Assembly (NCBI RefSeq): GCF_035751725.1
Contig: NZ_CP142104.1
Span: 3,162,001-3,226,000, forward strand
Origin: Pseudomonas frederiksbergensis
GTDB taxonomy: Bacteria > Pseudomonadota > Gammaproteobacteria > Pseudomonadales > Pseudomonadaceae
Direction of reading: 5' to 3'
DNA: 64,000 bases
A program made the translations under genes and the position numbers. The notes under the pieces are model-generated. The model had not been told where the DNA came from. It did not search any database and saw nothing but the letters and a program-made list of their open reading frames with translations. This document shows, in pieces, positions 17,145 through 25,216 of the stretch (the first letter of the stretch is position 1; each line of letters begins with the position of its first letter).

Positions 17145-17324
17145 TCAGTGTTGAGTCTTGTGATCCAGCGCGGCGTAGAAATTCGCGCTTTGCTGCAGGT
17201 ATTTCTCGGTGTAGCTCTGGGTGCGGTTTTTCTTGTCGCTGATCTCGATACTGGCACTGGCGGGCAATGCCACAGTGGCGGAGATGGCGGAAGCGGCGAT
17301 TACGGAAAAAAGATTCAGGTTCAT
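17145..17324 (-). CDS. 59-residue exported hypothetical protein
   Basis: The start is ATG 17324, with GAGGA 8 nt upstream; the frame runs further 5' but without a ribosome site. The product begins MNLNLFSVIAASAISATVA and continues through LPASAS, a signal peptide with likely cleavage near ASA, leaving a mature domain of ~37 polar residues (SDKKNRTQSYTEKYLQQS). Probably periplasmic or secreted. No function is known to me. It is monocistronic, with a long hairpin downstream. Confidence 0.68.
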   Translation of the reverse strand: MNLNLFSVIAASAISATVALPASASIEISDKKNRTQSYTEKYLQQSANFYAALDHKTQH

Positions 17325-17450
17325 GGCGGTAGTCCTCGGATTCAGTTGGCTGCTTTGCCCGGTGGGGCCGTGAAGCAAACTTACGCGCCGAGGCGTCTCG
17401 CCTTGAAATGCTTTGTAATACTAGCGACTATCAGCCTCGTTGATACAACG

Positions 17451-17479
17451 GCGCAGGCCCCGAAAATCGGGGCCTGCGC
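17451..17479 (-). terminator. Hairpin directly after the lactonase gene
   Basis: A 13-bp perfect stem, GCGCAGGCCCCGA (17451-17463) with TCGGGGCCTGCGC (17467-17479), and a 3-nt loop, immediately after the lactonase stop at 17481. There is no T run on the minus strand, so it may be a processing-blocking hairpin rather than a full terminator. Confidence 0.6.
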
Positions 17480-17480
17480 T

Positions 17481-18656
17481 TCATTGACGAACCATGAATT
17501 TCACGTCGCTCGGTGCATCCATCGGCAGCTTCTGGACAGTTTTGCCCAGCAGGCCCGTCTTGGGATCGCGCTCGATGACGACGATCTGATTACTCTTCTG
17601 ATTGGCGACCAAGATGAATTTTTCGCTCGGATCGAGGCTGAACTCCCGGGGATGATCACCTTCGACGGAGCGACGCTGCAGTTCCTTCAAGGTGCCGGAG
17701 GCCGGGTCGACGGCGAACACCAACATTTCGTTGGTGGTGCCACGGTTGCTGACGTACAGGAACTTGCCGTCCCTGGAAGCATGCAGCGCTGCTGCCGCTT
17801 TACCGGGCTGGGGCTTTCCGTCGGCCAGATCGACCAGCTGACGCTGAACCAGGCGACCGTCCTGGTAATCGAATACCGCGACCTGGGCGGTCATCTCCAT
17901 GGTCAGCCAGGCGTGCTTGCCGTCGCCACTGAACAACAGATGGCGCGGCCCGCTACCCGGTGGCAACTGCACGAACGGCGGATCGGCAGGCGTCAGCGGC
18001 AGTTCGGGGTTGGCCTTGGGGTCGTAGCGATAGACGAACACCTTGTCCGCCCCCAGGTCATTGGCGAACACATACTTGCCATCGGGTGACGGCACCGCGG
18101 AATGCACATGACCGGACTTCTGCCGCTCGGGATTGACCCGACTCGGCTGGTGGCTGCCCGACTGCACCACCGGCGCCAGCTTGCCGTCCGCGCCCACCGG
18201 CAGCACCACCAGGGTGCCACCCGGGTTTTCCAGGACCGAGTAGTTACTGACCAACAAATGCTGGCCATCGTGGCTCAAGCTGGAATGCGTCGGCTCGTTG
18301 CCCAGGGATTGCACCTGGTTGATCGGGCTCAGCTCATGGGTCTTGGGGTCGATGGCGTAGCTGCTGACCTTGCCCACCGGGTCTTTCTGGCCCGGCCCGT
18401 TTTCGTTGACCACGAACAACCGGGTCATGTCCTTGGAAAGGGTCAGCCAGGAAGGGTTGTGGGTCTTGATCACTTGCAACGGGTTGGCATCGAGCTGGCC
18501 GGTGCGGCTGTCGAACTGCAGCCGGTAGATGCCCTGGCTCTGGCCCGCCGTGTAGGACCCCACCAGCAATTGATAATGCTCGGTAGTCTGCGCCTGGACG
18601 CCCATGGCGCCGACGCTGCCGGCCATCAACAAGGGCCAGAAACTACGCATCTTCAT
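17481..18656 (-). CDS. Exported beta-propeller lactonase (YbhE / 6-phosphogluconolactonase-like family)
   Basis: 391 residues from ATG 18656, with GAGGA 8 nt upstream, overlapping the upstream gene's stop by 14 bp. A signal peptide (MKMRSFWPLLMAGSVGAMGVQA) places it in the periplasm, unlike cytoplasmic Pgl. Seven-bladed propeller features of the PF10282 lactonase family are visible: HNPSWLTLSKDMTRLFVVNE, HVHSAVPSPDGKYVFANDLG, GPRHLLFSGDGKHAWL, HPREFSLDPSEKFILVANQ. It probably opens a sugar lactone outside the cytoplasm. The nearby pentonate degradation genes make an aldonolactone a reasonable substrate, which is inference. Confidence 0.85.
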   Translation of the reverse strand: MKMRSFWPLLMAGSVGAMGVQAQTTEHYQLLVGSYTAGQSQGIYRLQFDSRTGQLDANPLQVIKTHNPSWLTLSKDMTRLFVVNENGPGQKDPVGKVSSYAIDPKTHELSPINQVQSLGNEPTHSSLSHDGQHLLVSNYSVLENPGGTLVVLPVGADGKLAPVVQSGSHQPSRVNPERQKSGHVHSAVPSPDGKYVFANDLGADKVFVYRYDPKANPELPLTPADPPFVQLPPGSGPRHLLFSGDGKHAWLTMEMTAQVAVFDYQDGRLVQRQLVDLADGKPQPGKAAAALHASRDGKFLYVSNRGTTNEMLVFAVDPASGTLKELQRRSVEGDHPREFSLDPSEKFILVANQKSNQIVVIERDPKTGLLGKTVQKLPMDAPSDVKFMVRQ

Positions 18657-18939
18657 GATCGGAGTCCTCATCGTCGTGGCCGCTGGTCGCTTCCACGCAT
18701 TCAAGGTGGTGATCGCCCGAGTCGCTGGTGATGATCCAGTGCTTCAGGGCTTTGTCGAAGGTCGCGGCCTGCATCTGCGTCGGTGTAAAACGCCAATGCT
18801 CGAGGGTGCGGCCGTTCATGCACTCGACGTGCAACTGATCCTGCTCGTCGAGGGAAAAATCGAAAGCATGCAGCCCGTCGATAATCAGCATGTCGCAGTG
18901 TTCGAGGGCGTGCAGCAGGGTGTCGTTCAAGGCAGTCAT
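18643..18939 (-). CDS. DUF5629-like small protein
   Basis: 98 residues from ATG 18939; the frame upstream covers a REP region and is not coding. Sequence: acidic, with HCDMLIIDGLHAFDFSLDE and MNGRTLEHWRFTPTQMQAA, and a C-terminal tail rich in Asp/Glu/His (HDDEDSDHEDA). It matches the DUF5629 proteins I recall from Pseudomonas; their function is unknown. The ribosome site is weak. The tail overlaps the start of the exported lactonase gene by 14 bp, so the two are probably co-translated. Confidence 0.65.
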   Translation of the reverse strand: MTALNDTLLHALEHCDMLIIDGLHAFDFSLDEQDQLHVECMNGRTLEHWRFTPTQMQAATFDKALKHWIITSDSGDHHLECVEATSGHDDEDSDHEDA

Positions 18940-19034
18940 GTCGATCAGTCGTTCATTGGGAAAGGCGGCATGATAACCCAATGTCAGAGTGGGCCTTGGG
19001 CCATAAGGTTCGAAAGCGTCGTGGCTTGCAAAAA

Positions 19035-19064
19035 CCGCCATCGCAAGCAAGCTCGCGATGGCGG
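19035..19064. repeat. REP-type palindrome
   Basis: CCGCCATCGC (19035-19044) and GCGATGGCGG (19055-19064), perfect 10-bp arms, loop AAGCAAGCTC. It lies 33 bp beyond the stop of the semialdehyde dehydrogenase gene and shares its core with the REP at 791-818. Confidence 0.8.
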
Positions 19065-19097
19065 CAGCCCATTCACCTCAATGAAACCGCCTGGTCG

Positions 19098-20678
19098 TCA
19101 AAGTGCCTCGCGCCCCGGCACCCCATCCACCAACCGCAGGATCCCCAGCGGGTTGGCGTTTTTCAGTGGTTCGGGCAGCAGGTTGTCCGGGTAGTTCTGG
19201 AAGCACACCGGGCGCAGGAACCGATCGATCGCCAGCGTACCCACCGAGGTGCCGCGGGCATCGGACGTCGCCGGGTAAGGCCCACCGTGCACCATCGAAT
19301 CGCACACCTCGACGCCGGTCGGATAACCGTTGAGCAAGATGCGCCCGACCTTCTGCTCCAGCAGCGGGGTCAGTTCGGCGAACTGTTCGAAATCCGCCGG
19401 CTCGCCAATCATCGTGGCGGTGAGTTGGCCGTGCAGGCCGTTCAACGCAGCGGTCAGTTGCGCCTGGTCAGCGACTTCGACGAACACCGTGGTCGGGCCG
19501 AAGACCTCTTCCTGCAGCGCCTCGTCGCCGTTGATCAACAGGCTGGCGTCAGCCTTGAACAACTGCGGCTGGGCCTGGTTGCCTTGCTGATCGCGACCGG
19601 CCAGGTGTTCGATACCTGGGTGAGCCAGGAGTTTTTGCAGCCCCTTGCCGTAGCTTTGCAGCGTACCGGCATTGAGCATGGTCTGCGGTGCCTGGTCGCC
19701 GATCAGCGCAGCCACTTGCTGGGTGAAGGCGGTGAATTGCGGCGAGCGGATACCAATCACCAGGCCGGGGTTGGTGCAGAACTGGCCGCACCCTTGTACC
19801 ACCGAAGCGGTCAGGTCGCGGGCAACGCTCTCGGCACGGTTTTTCAAGGCCTGTGGCAACACGATCACCGGGTTGATGCTCGACATTTCGGCGAACACCG
19901 GGATCGGCTGGGGCCGCGCCGCCGCCATGTCGCACAGCGCACGTCCGCCCTTGAGGGAACCGGTGAAACCGACTGCCTGGATCGACGGATGCTTGACCAG
20001 CCATTCGCCGACGCCACCGCCGTAGATCATGTTGAACACGCCAGCCGGCATCGAGGTTTTCTCCGCCGCGCGAATGATCGCATCGGCCACGTGTTCGGCG
20101 GTTGCCATGTGGCCGCTGTGGGCCTTGAACACGACCGGGCAACCGGCGGCCAGCGCGGCGGCGGTATCACCACCGGCAGTGGAAAATGCCAGCGGGAAGT
20201 TGCTGGCGCCGAACACCGCCACCGGTCCCAGGCCGATGCGGTATTGACGCAGGTCCGGGCGCGGCAGCGGCGTGCGTTCCGGCAAGGCCCGGTCGATGCG
20301 GGCGCCGTAGAAGTCGCCACGGCGCAGGACCTTGGCGAACAGACGCATCTGGCCACTGGTGCGACCGCGCTCGCCCTGGATGCGCGCCGCTGGCAGTGCG
20401 GTTTCGCGGCAGACCACGGCGACGAATTCATCGCCCAAGGCATCCAGCTCATCGGCGATGGCGTCGAGGAACTCTGCCCGACGCGCAGCGCTCAGGCTGC
20501 GATAGGCTGGATACGCCGCCGCAGCGGCCTTGGCGGCGGCGTCGACCTCTTCTGCCGTGGCCTGGACAAATTCATGGGGCAAAGCCTCGCCGGTGCTGGC
20601 GTCGACGCTCTGCAGGCGAGTCTGGCCGGCTGCGCTACGCGCGCCGCCGATGTAGTTGTGGCCAAGGATCTGGTTCAT
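19098..20678 (-). CDS. 2,5-dioxovalerate (alpha-ketoglutaric semialdehyde) dehydrogenase
   Basis: 526 residues from ATG 20678, preceded by GGAGA. This is the last step of non-phosphorylative pentonate or aldarate breakdown: 2-oxoglutarate semialdehyde plus NAD(P)+ to 2-oxoglutarate. Family hallmarks: catalytic Cys301 in GQFCTNPG, general base Glu264 in VFAEMSSINP, and the cofactor loop FTGSLKGGRALCD. The glutamine before the catalytic cysteine and the ~525-residue length fit the KGSADH type rather than ordinary aldehyde dehydrogenases. It is the last gene of a minus operon, 13 bp after the FAH-type dehydratase. Confidence 0.92.
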   Translation of the reverse strand: MNQILGHNYIGGARSAAGQTRLQSVDASTGEALPHEFVQATAEEVDAAAKAAAAAYPAYRSLSAARRAEFLDAIADELDALGDEFVAVVCRETALPAARIQGERGRTSGQMRLFAKVLRRGDFYGARIDRALPERTPLPRPDLRQYRIGLGPVAVFGASNFPLAFSTAGGDTAAALAAGCPVVFKAHSGHMATAEHVADAIIRAAEKTSMPAGVFNMIYGGGVGEWLVKHPSIQAVGFTGSLKGGRALCDMAAARPQPIPVFAEMSSINPVIVLPQALKNRAESVARDLTASVVQGCGQFCTNPGLVIGIRSPQFTAFTQQVAALIGDQAPQTMLNAGTLQSYGKGLQKLLAHPGIEHLAGRDQQGNQAQPQLFKADASLLINGDEALQEEVFGPTTVFVEVADQAQLTAALNGLHGQLTATMIGEPADFEQFAELTPLLEQKVGRILLNGYPTGVEVCDSMVHGGPYPATSDARGTSVGTLAIDRFLRPVCFQNYPDNLLPEPLKNANPLGILRLVDGVPGREAL

Positions 20679-20691
20679 CGCAAGTCTCCTT

Positions 20692-21684
20692 TCAAAGTGT
20701 GCCGATAGTACCCGGATTGAATACCGCGTCCACCGGGGCAATGCCATTGACCAGCGGCGCGCCGAATTCGGCCTGGCTGATCTCGAACACATCCCCCGGC
20801 TGGGTGCGAATGCCGTCGGCGAAGGACAGCGTCGCGGTGCCGAAGAAATGAACGTGCACGTCGCCGGGACGCAGGAACTGGCTGTACTTGAAGTGATGGA
20901 ACTCCAGGTTTTCGAGGCTGTGGCACATGTTCGCCTCGCCGCTGAGGAATTCGTTCTGCCACAGCACTTCACCGTTGCGCAGGATACGACTGGTCCCGGA
21001 CAGATGTTGAGGCAATTCACCGACGCGAAGTTCCGGGCCAAAGCTGCAACTGCGCAGTTTCGAATGGGCCAGGTAAAGGTAGTTCTTGCGTTCCATGACG
21101 TGATCGGAAAATTCGTTGCCTACCGCAAAGCCCAGGCGATAAGGCTTGCCGTCGTGGCCGATGACGTACAGGCCGCTGATCTCCGGCTCTTCGCCAGCGT
21201 CTTCGGCAAACGGTGGCAGTGGAAACGGATGGCCCGGACGGACCACGATGCTGCCGTCACCCTTGTAGAACCATTCCGGCTGCACGCCGGCCTGCCCCGC
21301 CTGTGGCTTGCCGCCCTCCACGCCCCACTTGAAGATGCGCATGGTGTCGGTCATGGTCGCTTCGTCGCCGGCTTGCTGGTGCATTTTGTCCCGGGCCGAA
21401 GCACTGCCCAGGTGAGTCAGGCCGGTGCCGCTGACCAACAGGTGCGCCGGGTCCGGGTGATCCAGCGGTGGCAGGATGCGCAGTTCGCCCAGCAATTGCG
21501 CGTAGTCATGGCTCGCCCCAAGGCCCAGGCCGTTGACCTGCTGCTCGAGCTTCACGCCTGCTTCGATGGCGGCCAGCGCCAGGTCGCGAACCGTGTTGGC
21601 GCCCTGCACTTCGCGCACCTGCTCGCCATCGACGACACCGACGCGGCGTTCGCCGTTACTCAATTCGAACTGAACTAAACGCAT
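20692..21684 (-). CDS. FAH-superfamily 2-keto-3-deoxypentonate dehydratase (AraD1/XylX type)
   Basis: 330 residues from ATG 21684, with GGGAGA upstream. The fumarylacetoacetate-hydrolase-like fold is visible in the C-terminal half: GLYVIGHDGKPYRLGFAVGNEFSDHVMERKNYLYLAHSK, SCSFGPELRVGELP and GDVHVHFFGTATLSFADG, with acidic metal ligands around GNEFSDH. In this context it would dehydrate 2-keto-3-deoxy-pentonate to alpha-ketoglutaric semialdehyde, which the next gene oxidises. The FAH fold sets it apart from DHDPS-type dehydratases for the same step. It lies 76 bp after the MFS gene stop in the same operon. Confidence 0.85.
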   Translation of the reverse strand: MRLVQFELSNGERRVGVVDGEQVREVQGANTVRDLALAAIEAGVKLEQQVNGLGLGASHDYAQLLGELRILPPLDHPDPAHLLVSGTGLTHLGSASARDKMHQQAGDEATMTDTMRIFKWGVEGGKPQAGQAGVQPEWFYKGDGSIVVRPGHPFPLPPFAEDAGEEPEISGLYVIGHDGKPYRLGFAVGNEFSDHVMERKNYLYLAHSKLRSCSFGPELRVGELPQHLSGTSRILRNGEVLWQNEFLSGEANMCHSLENLEFHHFKYSQFLRPGDVHVHFFGTATLSFADGIRTQPGDVFEISQAEFGAPLVNGIAPVDAVFNPGTIGTL

Positions 21685-21760
21685 GGGTTTTCTCCCTGTA
21701 AACAAAACTTGAATAGGCGTAGCAGGCTTTTTAAAGCTGTCTTTCACAATTGCCGTCAGT

Positions 21761-23083
21761 TCAGGTACGCGTCGCCCCGCGGGCACTCGCCGCAAACTGG
21801 TCCGCCGGCAACACATGCTTGCGCTCCAGCAGGCGGTAGACCACGCCGGTCAGCACCAGGCCGAACACCATCACACAGGACAGGAAATACAGCCCCGAGG
21901 CCAGGTTGCCGGTGTATTCCTTCAACGCACCGATCACGAACGGCCCGATGTAGCCACCGAGGTTGCCCACCGAGTTGATCAACGCAATGCCCGCCGCCGC
22001 ACTGGCGCCGGCAAAGAACCGTCCCGGCAAGGTCCAGAACACTGCCGTGCAGGAAAACAGCGCGAACGCCACCAGGCATAATGCCGCCAGTTGCAACACC
22101 GGCACCGACAGCCAGGCACTCAGGAACAGGCCGATGGCACCGAGCACGTACAGCACGGCAAGGTGACCGTAGCGGTCATTCAAGCGGTCGGAGCTGCGTG
22201 GAATAATCAGCAGGCCGACGATCCCGAAGATATACGGCACGGAAGAGACGAAACCGGTGACCAGATCACTGCCACCGAACTGCTTGATCAGCGTCGGCAA
22301 CCACAAGCCCAGGCCATAGATGCTCAAGGTGACTGGCAAGTAGAACAGCGCCAGCAGCAGGACACGCTTGTCTTTGAGCGCATGGAGCGGATTGCCGTGG
22401 CGGGTCTGGCCGTATTCCTGCAGGTCTTTTTGCAGCTCACCGGTCAGCCAGTCCTTCTCGGCCTGGTCCATCCATTTCACCTGTTGCGGGCCGTCCGGCA
22501 GGTAGCGCAGCACCGGCCAGGTCAACAGCACCGCCGGCAGGCCGATGACGATGAACAGCCATTGCCAACCGTGCAGGCCAAGGATGCCATCCATGCCCAG
22601 CAAGCCACCGGACACCGGGCCGGTGATCATCATCGCGATGGGTTGGGAAAGAATGAACAGCCCGAGGATCTTGCCGCGATGGCGCACCGGGAACCATTGG
22701 GTGATGTAGTACAGCACGCCGGGGAAGAACCCGGCTTCGGCTGCGCCCAGCAAAAAGCGCATCACATAGAAGCTGTAGGGCCCTTGCACGAAGGCCATGC
22801 CGATGGTGATCGCGCCCCAGGTGATCATGATCCGGGCGAACCAGCGCCGGGCACCGAAGCGTTCGAGCATCAGGTTGCTGGGAATTTCCAGCAGGAAGTA
22901 ACCGATGAAAAACAGCCCTGCACCCAAGCCATAGGCGGCGTCGCCAATGCCGATGTCGGCGCCCATGTGCAGCTTGGCAAAGCCTACCGCAGAGCGGTCC
23001 ACGTAGGCGATCAGGTACAGCAGGATCAGGAAGGGAATCAGTTTGAGAGTGATGCGACGAATAAGCCGCAATTCCTGGCTCAT
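21761..23083 (-). CDS. MFS transporter, anion:cation symporter type (sugar-acid uptake)
   Basis: 440 residues, 12 predicted membrane helices. The first cytoplasmic end and TM1 (IRRITLKLIPFLILLYLIAYVDRSAVGFA) carry the YVDR signature of the ACS family, which includes glucarate, galactonate and 4-hydroxyphenylacetate transporters. The first gene of the minus operon, it is read from a promoter with the -10 at 23170. Because the operon degrades sugar acids, uptake of a pentonate or aldarate by proton symport is likely; the exact substrate cannot be read from the sequence. Confidence 0.9.
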   Translation of the reverse strand: MSQELRLIRRITLKLIPFLILLYLIAYVDRSAVGFAKLHMGADIGIGDAAYGLGAGLFFIGYFLLEIPSNLMLERFGARRWFARIMITWGAITIGMAFVQGPYSFYVMRFLLGAAEAGFFPGVLYYITQWFPVRHRGKILGLFILSQPIAMMITGPVSGGLLGMDGILGLHGWQWLFIVIGLPAVLLTWPVLRYLPDGPQQVKWMDQAEKDWLTGELQKDLQEYGQTRHGNPLHALKDKRVLLLALFYLPVTLSIYGLGLWLPTLIKQFGGSDLVTGFVSSVPYIFGIVGLLIIPRSSDRLNDRYGHLAVLYVLGAIGLFLSAWLSVPVLQLAALCLVAFALFSCTAVFWTLPGRFFAGASAAAGIALINSVGNLGGYIGPFVIGALKEYTGNLASGLYFLSCVMVFGLVLTGVVYRLLERKHVLPADQFAASARGATRT

Positions 23084-23169
23084 GGGACCGGTCTCCGATT
23101 GTTGTTGTTATAGAACCTTGGGGGATTTCTCTCGCGTATGACGCCAGGACAATCCCTCCGTTGAACCGG

Positions 23170-23198
23170 ACTATATAGTAATACTATTTACCCAACAA
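23170..23198 (-). promoter_or_regulatory. Sigma70-type promoter of the MFS-dehydratase-KGSADH operon
   Basis: On the minus strand TTGTTG (23198-23193), a 17-bp spacer and TATAGT (23175-23170). The transcription start would lie ~95 bp before the MFS ATG. The GntR-type palindrome at 23175-23187 occupies the spacer and touches the -10, a repressing position. Confidence 0.6.
23175..23187. promoter_or_regulatory. Putative GntR (FadR-subfamily) operator 1
   Basis: ATAGTAATACTAT is a perfect 13-bp palindrome. It fits the FadR-subfamily operator pattern yGTM-N(0-1)-KACy closely (GTA-A-TAC). It overlaps the minus promoter. A near copy is at 23250-23262. Confidence 0.6.
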
Positions 23199-23249
23199 CA
23201 CTTCCAAACTGCACAAATTGCGCTTATGTTACGCTTCAGCTCGAACAAT

Positions 23250-23262
23250 ATAGTCATACAAT
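23250..23262. promoter_or_regulatory. Putative GntR (FadR-subfamily) operator 2
   Basis: ATAGTCATACAAT differs from operator 1 at two positions and again fits GTM-N-KAC (GTC-A-TAC). It ends 13 bp before the dehydratase ATG and overlaps a possible -10 (TACAAT 23257-23262, with TTCAGC 16 bp upstream), so the regulator would block transcription of the plus gene. Confidence 0.55.
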
Positions 23263-23275
23263 AAGAGAATCGATC

Positions 23276-25012
23276 ATGTCTGATAAGAAACCCTCCCTGC
23301 GCTCGGCCCAATGGTTTGGCACTGCCGACAAGAATGGCTTCATGTACCGCAGCTGGATGAAAAATCAGGGCATCGCCGACCATCAGTTCCATGGCAAGCC
23401 GATCATCGGCATTTGCAACACCTGGTCGGAGCTGACGCCGTGCAACGCGCACTTCCGGCAGATCGCCGAGCACGTCAAGCGCGGCGTGATCGAGGCCGGG
23501 GGCTTCCCGGTGGAATTCCCGGTGTTCTCCAACGGCGAATCGAACCTGCGCCCCACCGCCATGCTGACCCGCAACCTGGCGAGCATGGACGTGGAAGAGG
23601 CGATTCGCGGCAACCCGATTGACGGCGTGGTTTTGCTTACCGGTTGCGACAAGACCACCCCAGCATTGCTGATGGGCGCCGCCAGTTGCGACGTGCCAGC
23701 CATCGTCGTCACCGGTGGGCCGATGCTCAACGGCAAGCACAAAGGCCAGGATATCGGCTCGGGCACCGTGGTCTGGCAGTTGAGTGAACAGGTCAAGGCC
23801 GGCACCATCACCATCGACGACTTCCTCGCGGCCGAGGGCGGCATGTCCCGCTCGGCCGGTACCTGCAACACCATGGGCACGGCCTCGACCATGGCCTGCA
23901 TGGCCGAAGCCCTTGGCACTTCACTGCCCCACAACGCGGCGATTCCCGCCGTGGATGCACGCCGTTATGTGCTGGCCCATATGTCCGGCATGCGCGCGGT
24001 GGAAATGGTCCGTGAAGACCTGAAACTGTCGAAGATCCTGACCAAGGAAGCCTTCGAAAACGCCATCCGCGTCAACGCCGCCATCGGCGGTTCGACCAAC
24101 GCGGTTATCCACCTCAAGGCCATCGCCGGACGCATTGGCGTGCAGCTGGACCTGGACGACTGGACCCGCATCGGTCGCGGCATGCCGACCATCGTCGACC
24201 TGCAACCGTCCGGGCGCTTCCTGATGGAAGAGTTCTACTACGCCGGCGGCCTGCCCGCGGTGCTGCGGCGTCTCGGCGAAGCCAACCTCATTCCGCACCC
24301 GAATGCATTGACCGTCAACGGCAAGAGCCTCGGTGAAAATACCAAGGACGCGCCGATCTACGGCCAGGACGAAGTCATCCGCACGCTGGACAATCCGATC
24401 CGCGCCGATGGCGGCATCTGCGTACTGCGCGGCAACCTGGCGCCGTTGGGCGCAGTGCTCAAGCCATCCGCCGCCACGCCGGAGTTGATGCAGCATCGTG
24501 GCCGCGCGGTGGTGTTCGAGAACTTCGACGAGTACAAGGCACGGATCAACGACCCGGAACTGGACGTCGACGCCGACTCGATCCTGGTAATGAAGAATTG
24601 CGGGCCAAAGGGTTATCCGGGCATGGCTGAAGTGGGCAACATGGGCTTGCCGGCCAAGCTGTTGGCCCAAGGCGTAACGGACATGGTGCGTATTTCCGAC
24701 GCACGCATGAGCGGCACCGCCTACGGCACCGTGGTCCTGCACGTAGCACCGGAAGCGGCAGCCGGCGGTCCTTTGGCTGCCGTGAAAGAAGGCGACTGGA
24801 TCGAACTCGACTGTGCCAGCGGCCGCCTGCACCTGGACATCCCGGACGCCGAACTCGCCGCGCGCCTGGCTGACCTGGCGCCGCCGCAGCAATTGCTCGT
24901 AGGCGGCTACCGCCAGCTGTACATCGACCATGTGCTGCAAGCGGACCAGGGTTGCGATTTCGACTTCCTGGTGGGCTGCCGCGGCGCCGAGGTGCCGCGT
25001 CACTCTCACTGA
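23276..25012 (+). CDS. IlvD/Edd-family sugar-acid dehydratase (L-arabonate / D-xylonate dehydratase type)
   Basis: 578 residues. It would dehydrate a C5 aldonate to its 2-keto-3-deoxy form, the step before the FAH-type dehydratase. Iron-sulfur and Mg ligands typical of the family are visible: CNTWSELTPCNAHFRQ near residue 47, LLTGCDKTTPALLMG near 122, and SRSAGTCNTMGTASTM near 200. The length and the ISDARMSGTAYGTVVLHVAPEA block place it with pentonate dehydratases rather than with dihydroxyacid dehydratase or Edd (both longer). It is transcribed divergently from the rest of the pathway, and AATAAGAGAATCG precedes the ATG. Arabonate versus xylonate cannot be decided. Confidence 0.88.
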   Translation: MSDKKPSLRSAQWFGTADKNGFMYRSWMKNQGIADHQFHGKPIIGICNTWSELTPCNAHFRQIAEHVKRGVIEAGGFPVEFPVFSNGESNLRPTAMLTRNLASMDVEEAIRGNPIDGVVLLTGCDKTTPALLMGAASCDVPAIVVTGGPMLNGKHKGQDIGSGTVVWQLSEQVKAGTITIDDFLAAEGGMSRSAGTCNTMGTASTMACMAEALGTSLPHNAAIPAVDARRYVLAHMSGMRAVEMVREDLKLSKILTKEAFENAIRVNAAIGGSTNAVIHLKAIAGRIGVQLDLDDWTRIGRGMPTIVDLQPSGRFLMEEFYYAGGLPAVLRRLGEANLIPHPNALTVNGKSLGENTKDAPIYGQDEVIRTLDNPIRADGGICVLRGNLAPLGAVLKPSAATPELMQHRGRAVVFENFDEYKARINDPELDVDADSILVMKNCGPKGYPGMAEVGNMGLPAKLLAQGVTDMVRISDARMSGTAYGTVVLHVAPEAAAGGPLAAVKEGDWIELDCASGRLHLDIPDAELAARLADLAPPQQLLVGGYRQLYIDHVLQADQGCDFDFLVGCRGAEVPRHSH

Positions 25013-25093
25013 CCCAACAAAACGCCCCTTGTGCGAGCCTGCTCATGAAGCGGCTGAACATTCAACATCGAAGTTGACTGTCGCATGGACTAT

Positions 25094-25117
25094 GGCGAGG
25101 GAGCTTGCTCCCTCGCC
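25094..25117. repeat. REP-type palindrome after the dehydratase gene
   Basis: GGCGAGGGAGC (25094-25104) and GCTCCCTCGCC (25107-25117), perfect 11-bp arms with a 2-nt loop, 81 bp after the dehydratase stop; likely transcript end or stabiliser. Confidence 0.8.
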
Positions 25118-25216
25118 ACAAGGTCACTGAGACCCAAGGGTTCAACCTGATGAATGTCCGCCGCGCCTGCTATCATGCGCAGCACTTCCCTCGCCGACAG
25201 GATCGCGCCGCGTCCC

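Noticed and set aside
17148-18089. 313-codon plus frame opposite the exported lactonase
   Set aside because: Antisense of the lactonase and of the small exported gene; no ribosome site or domain.
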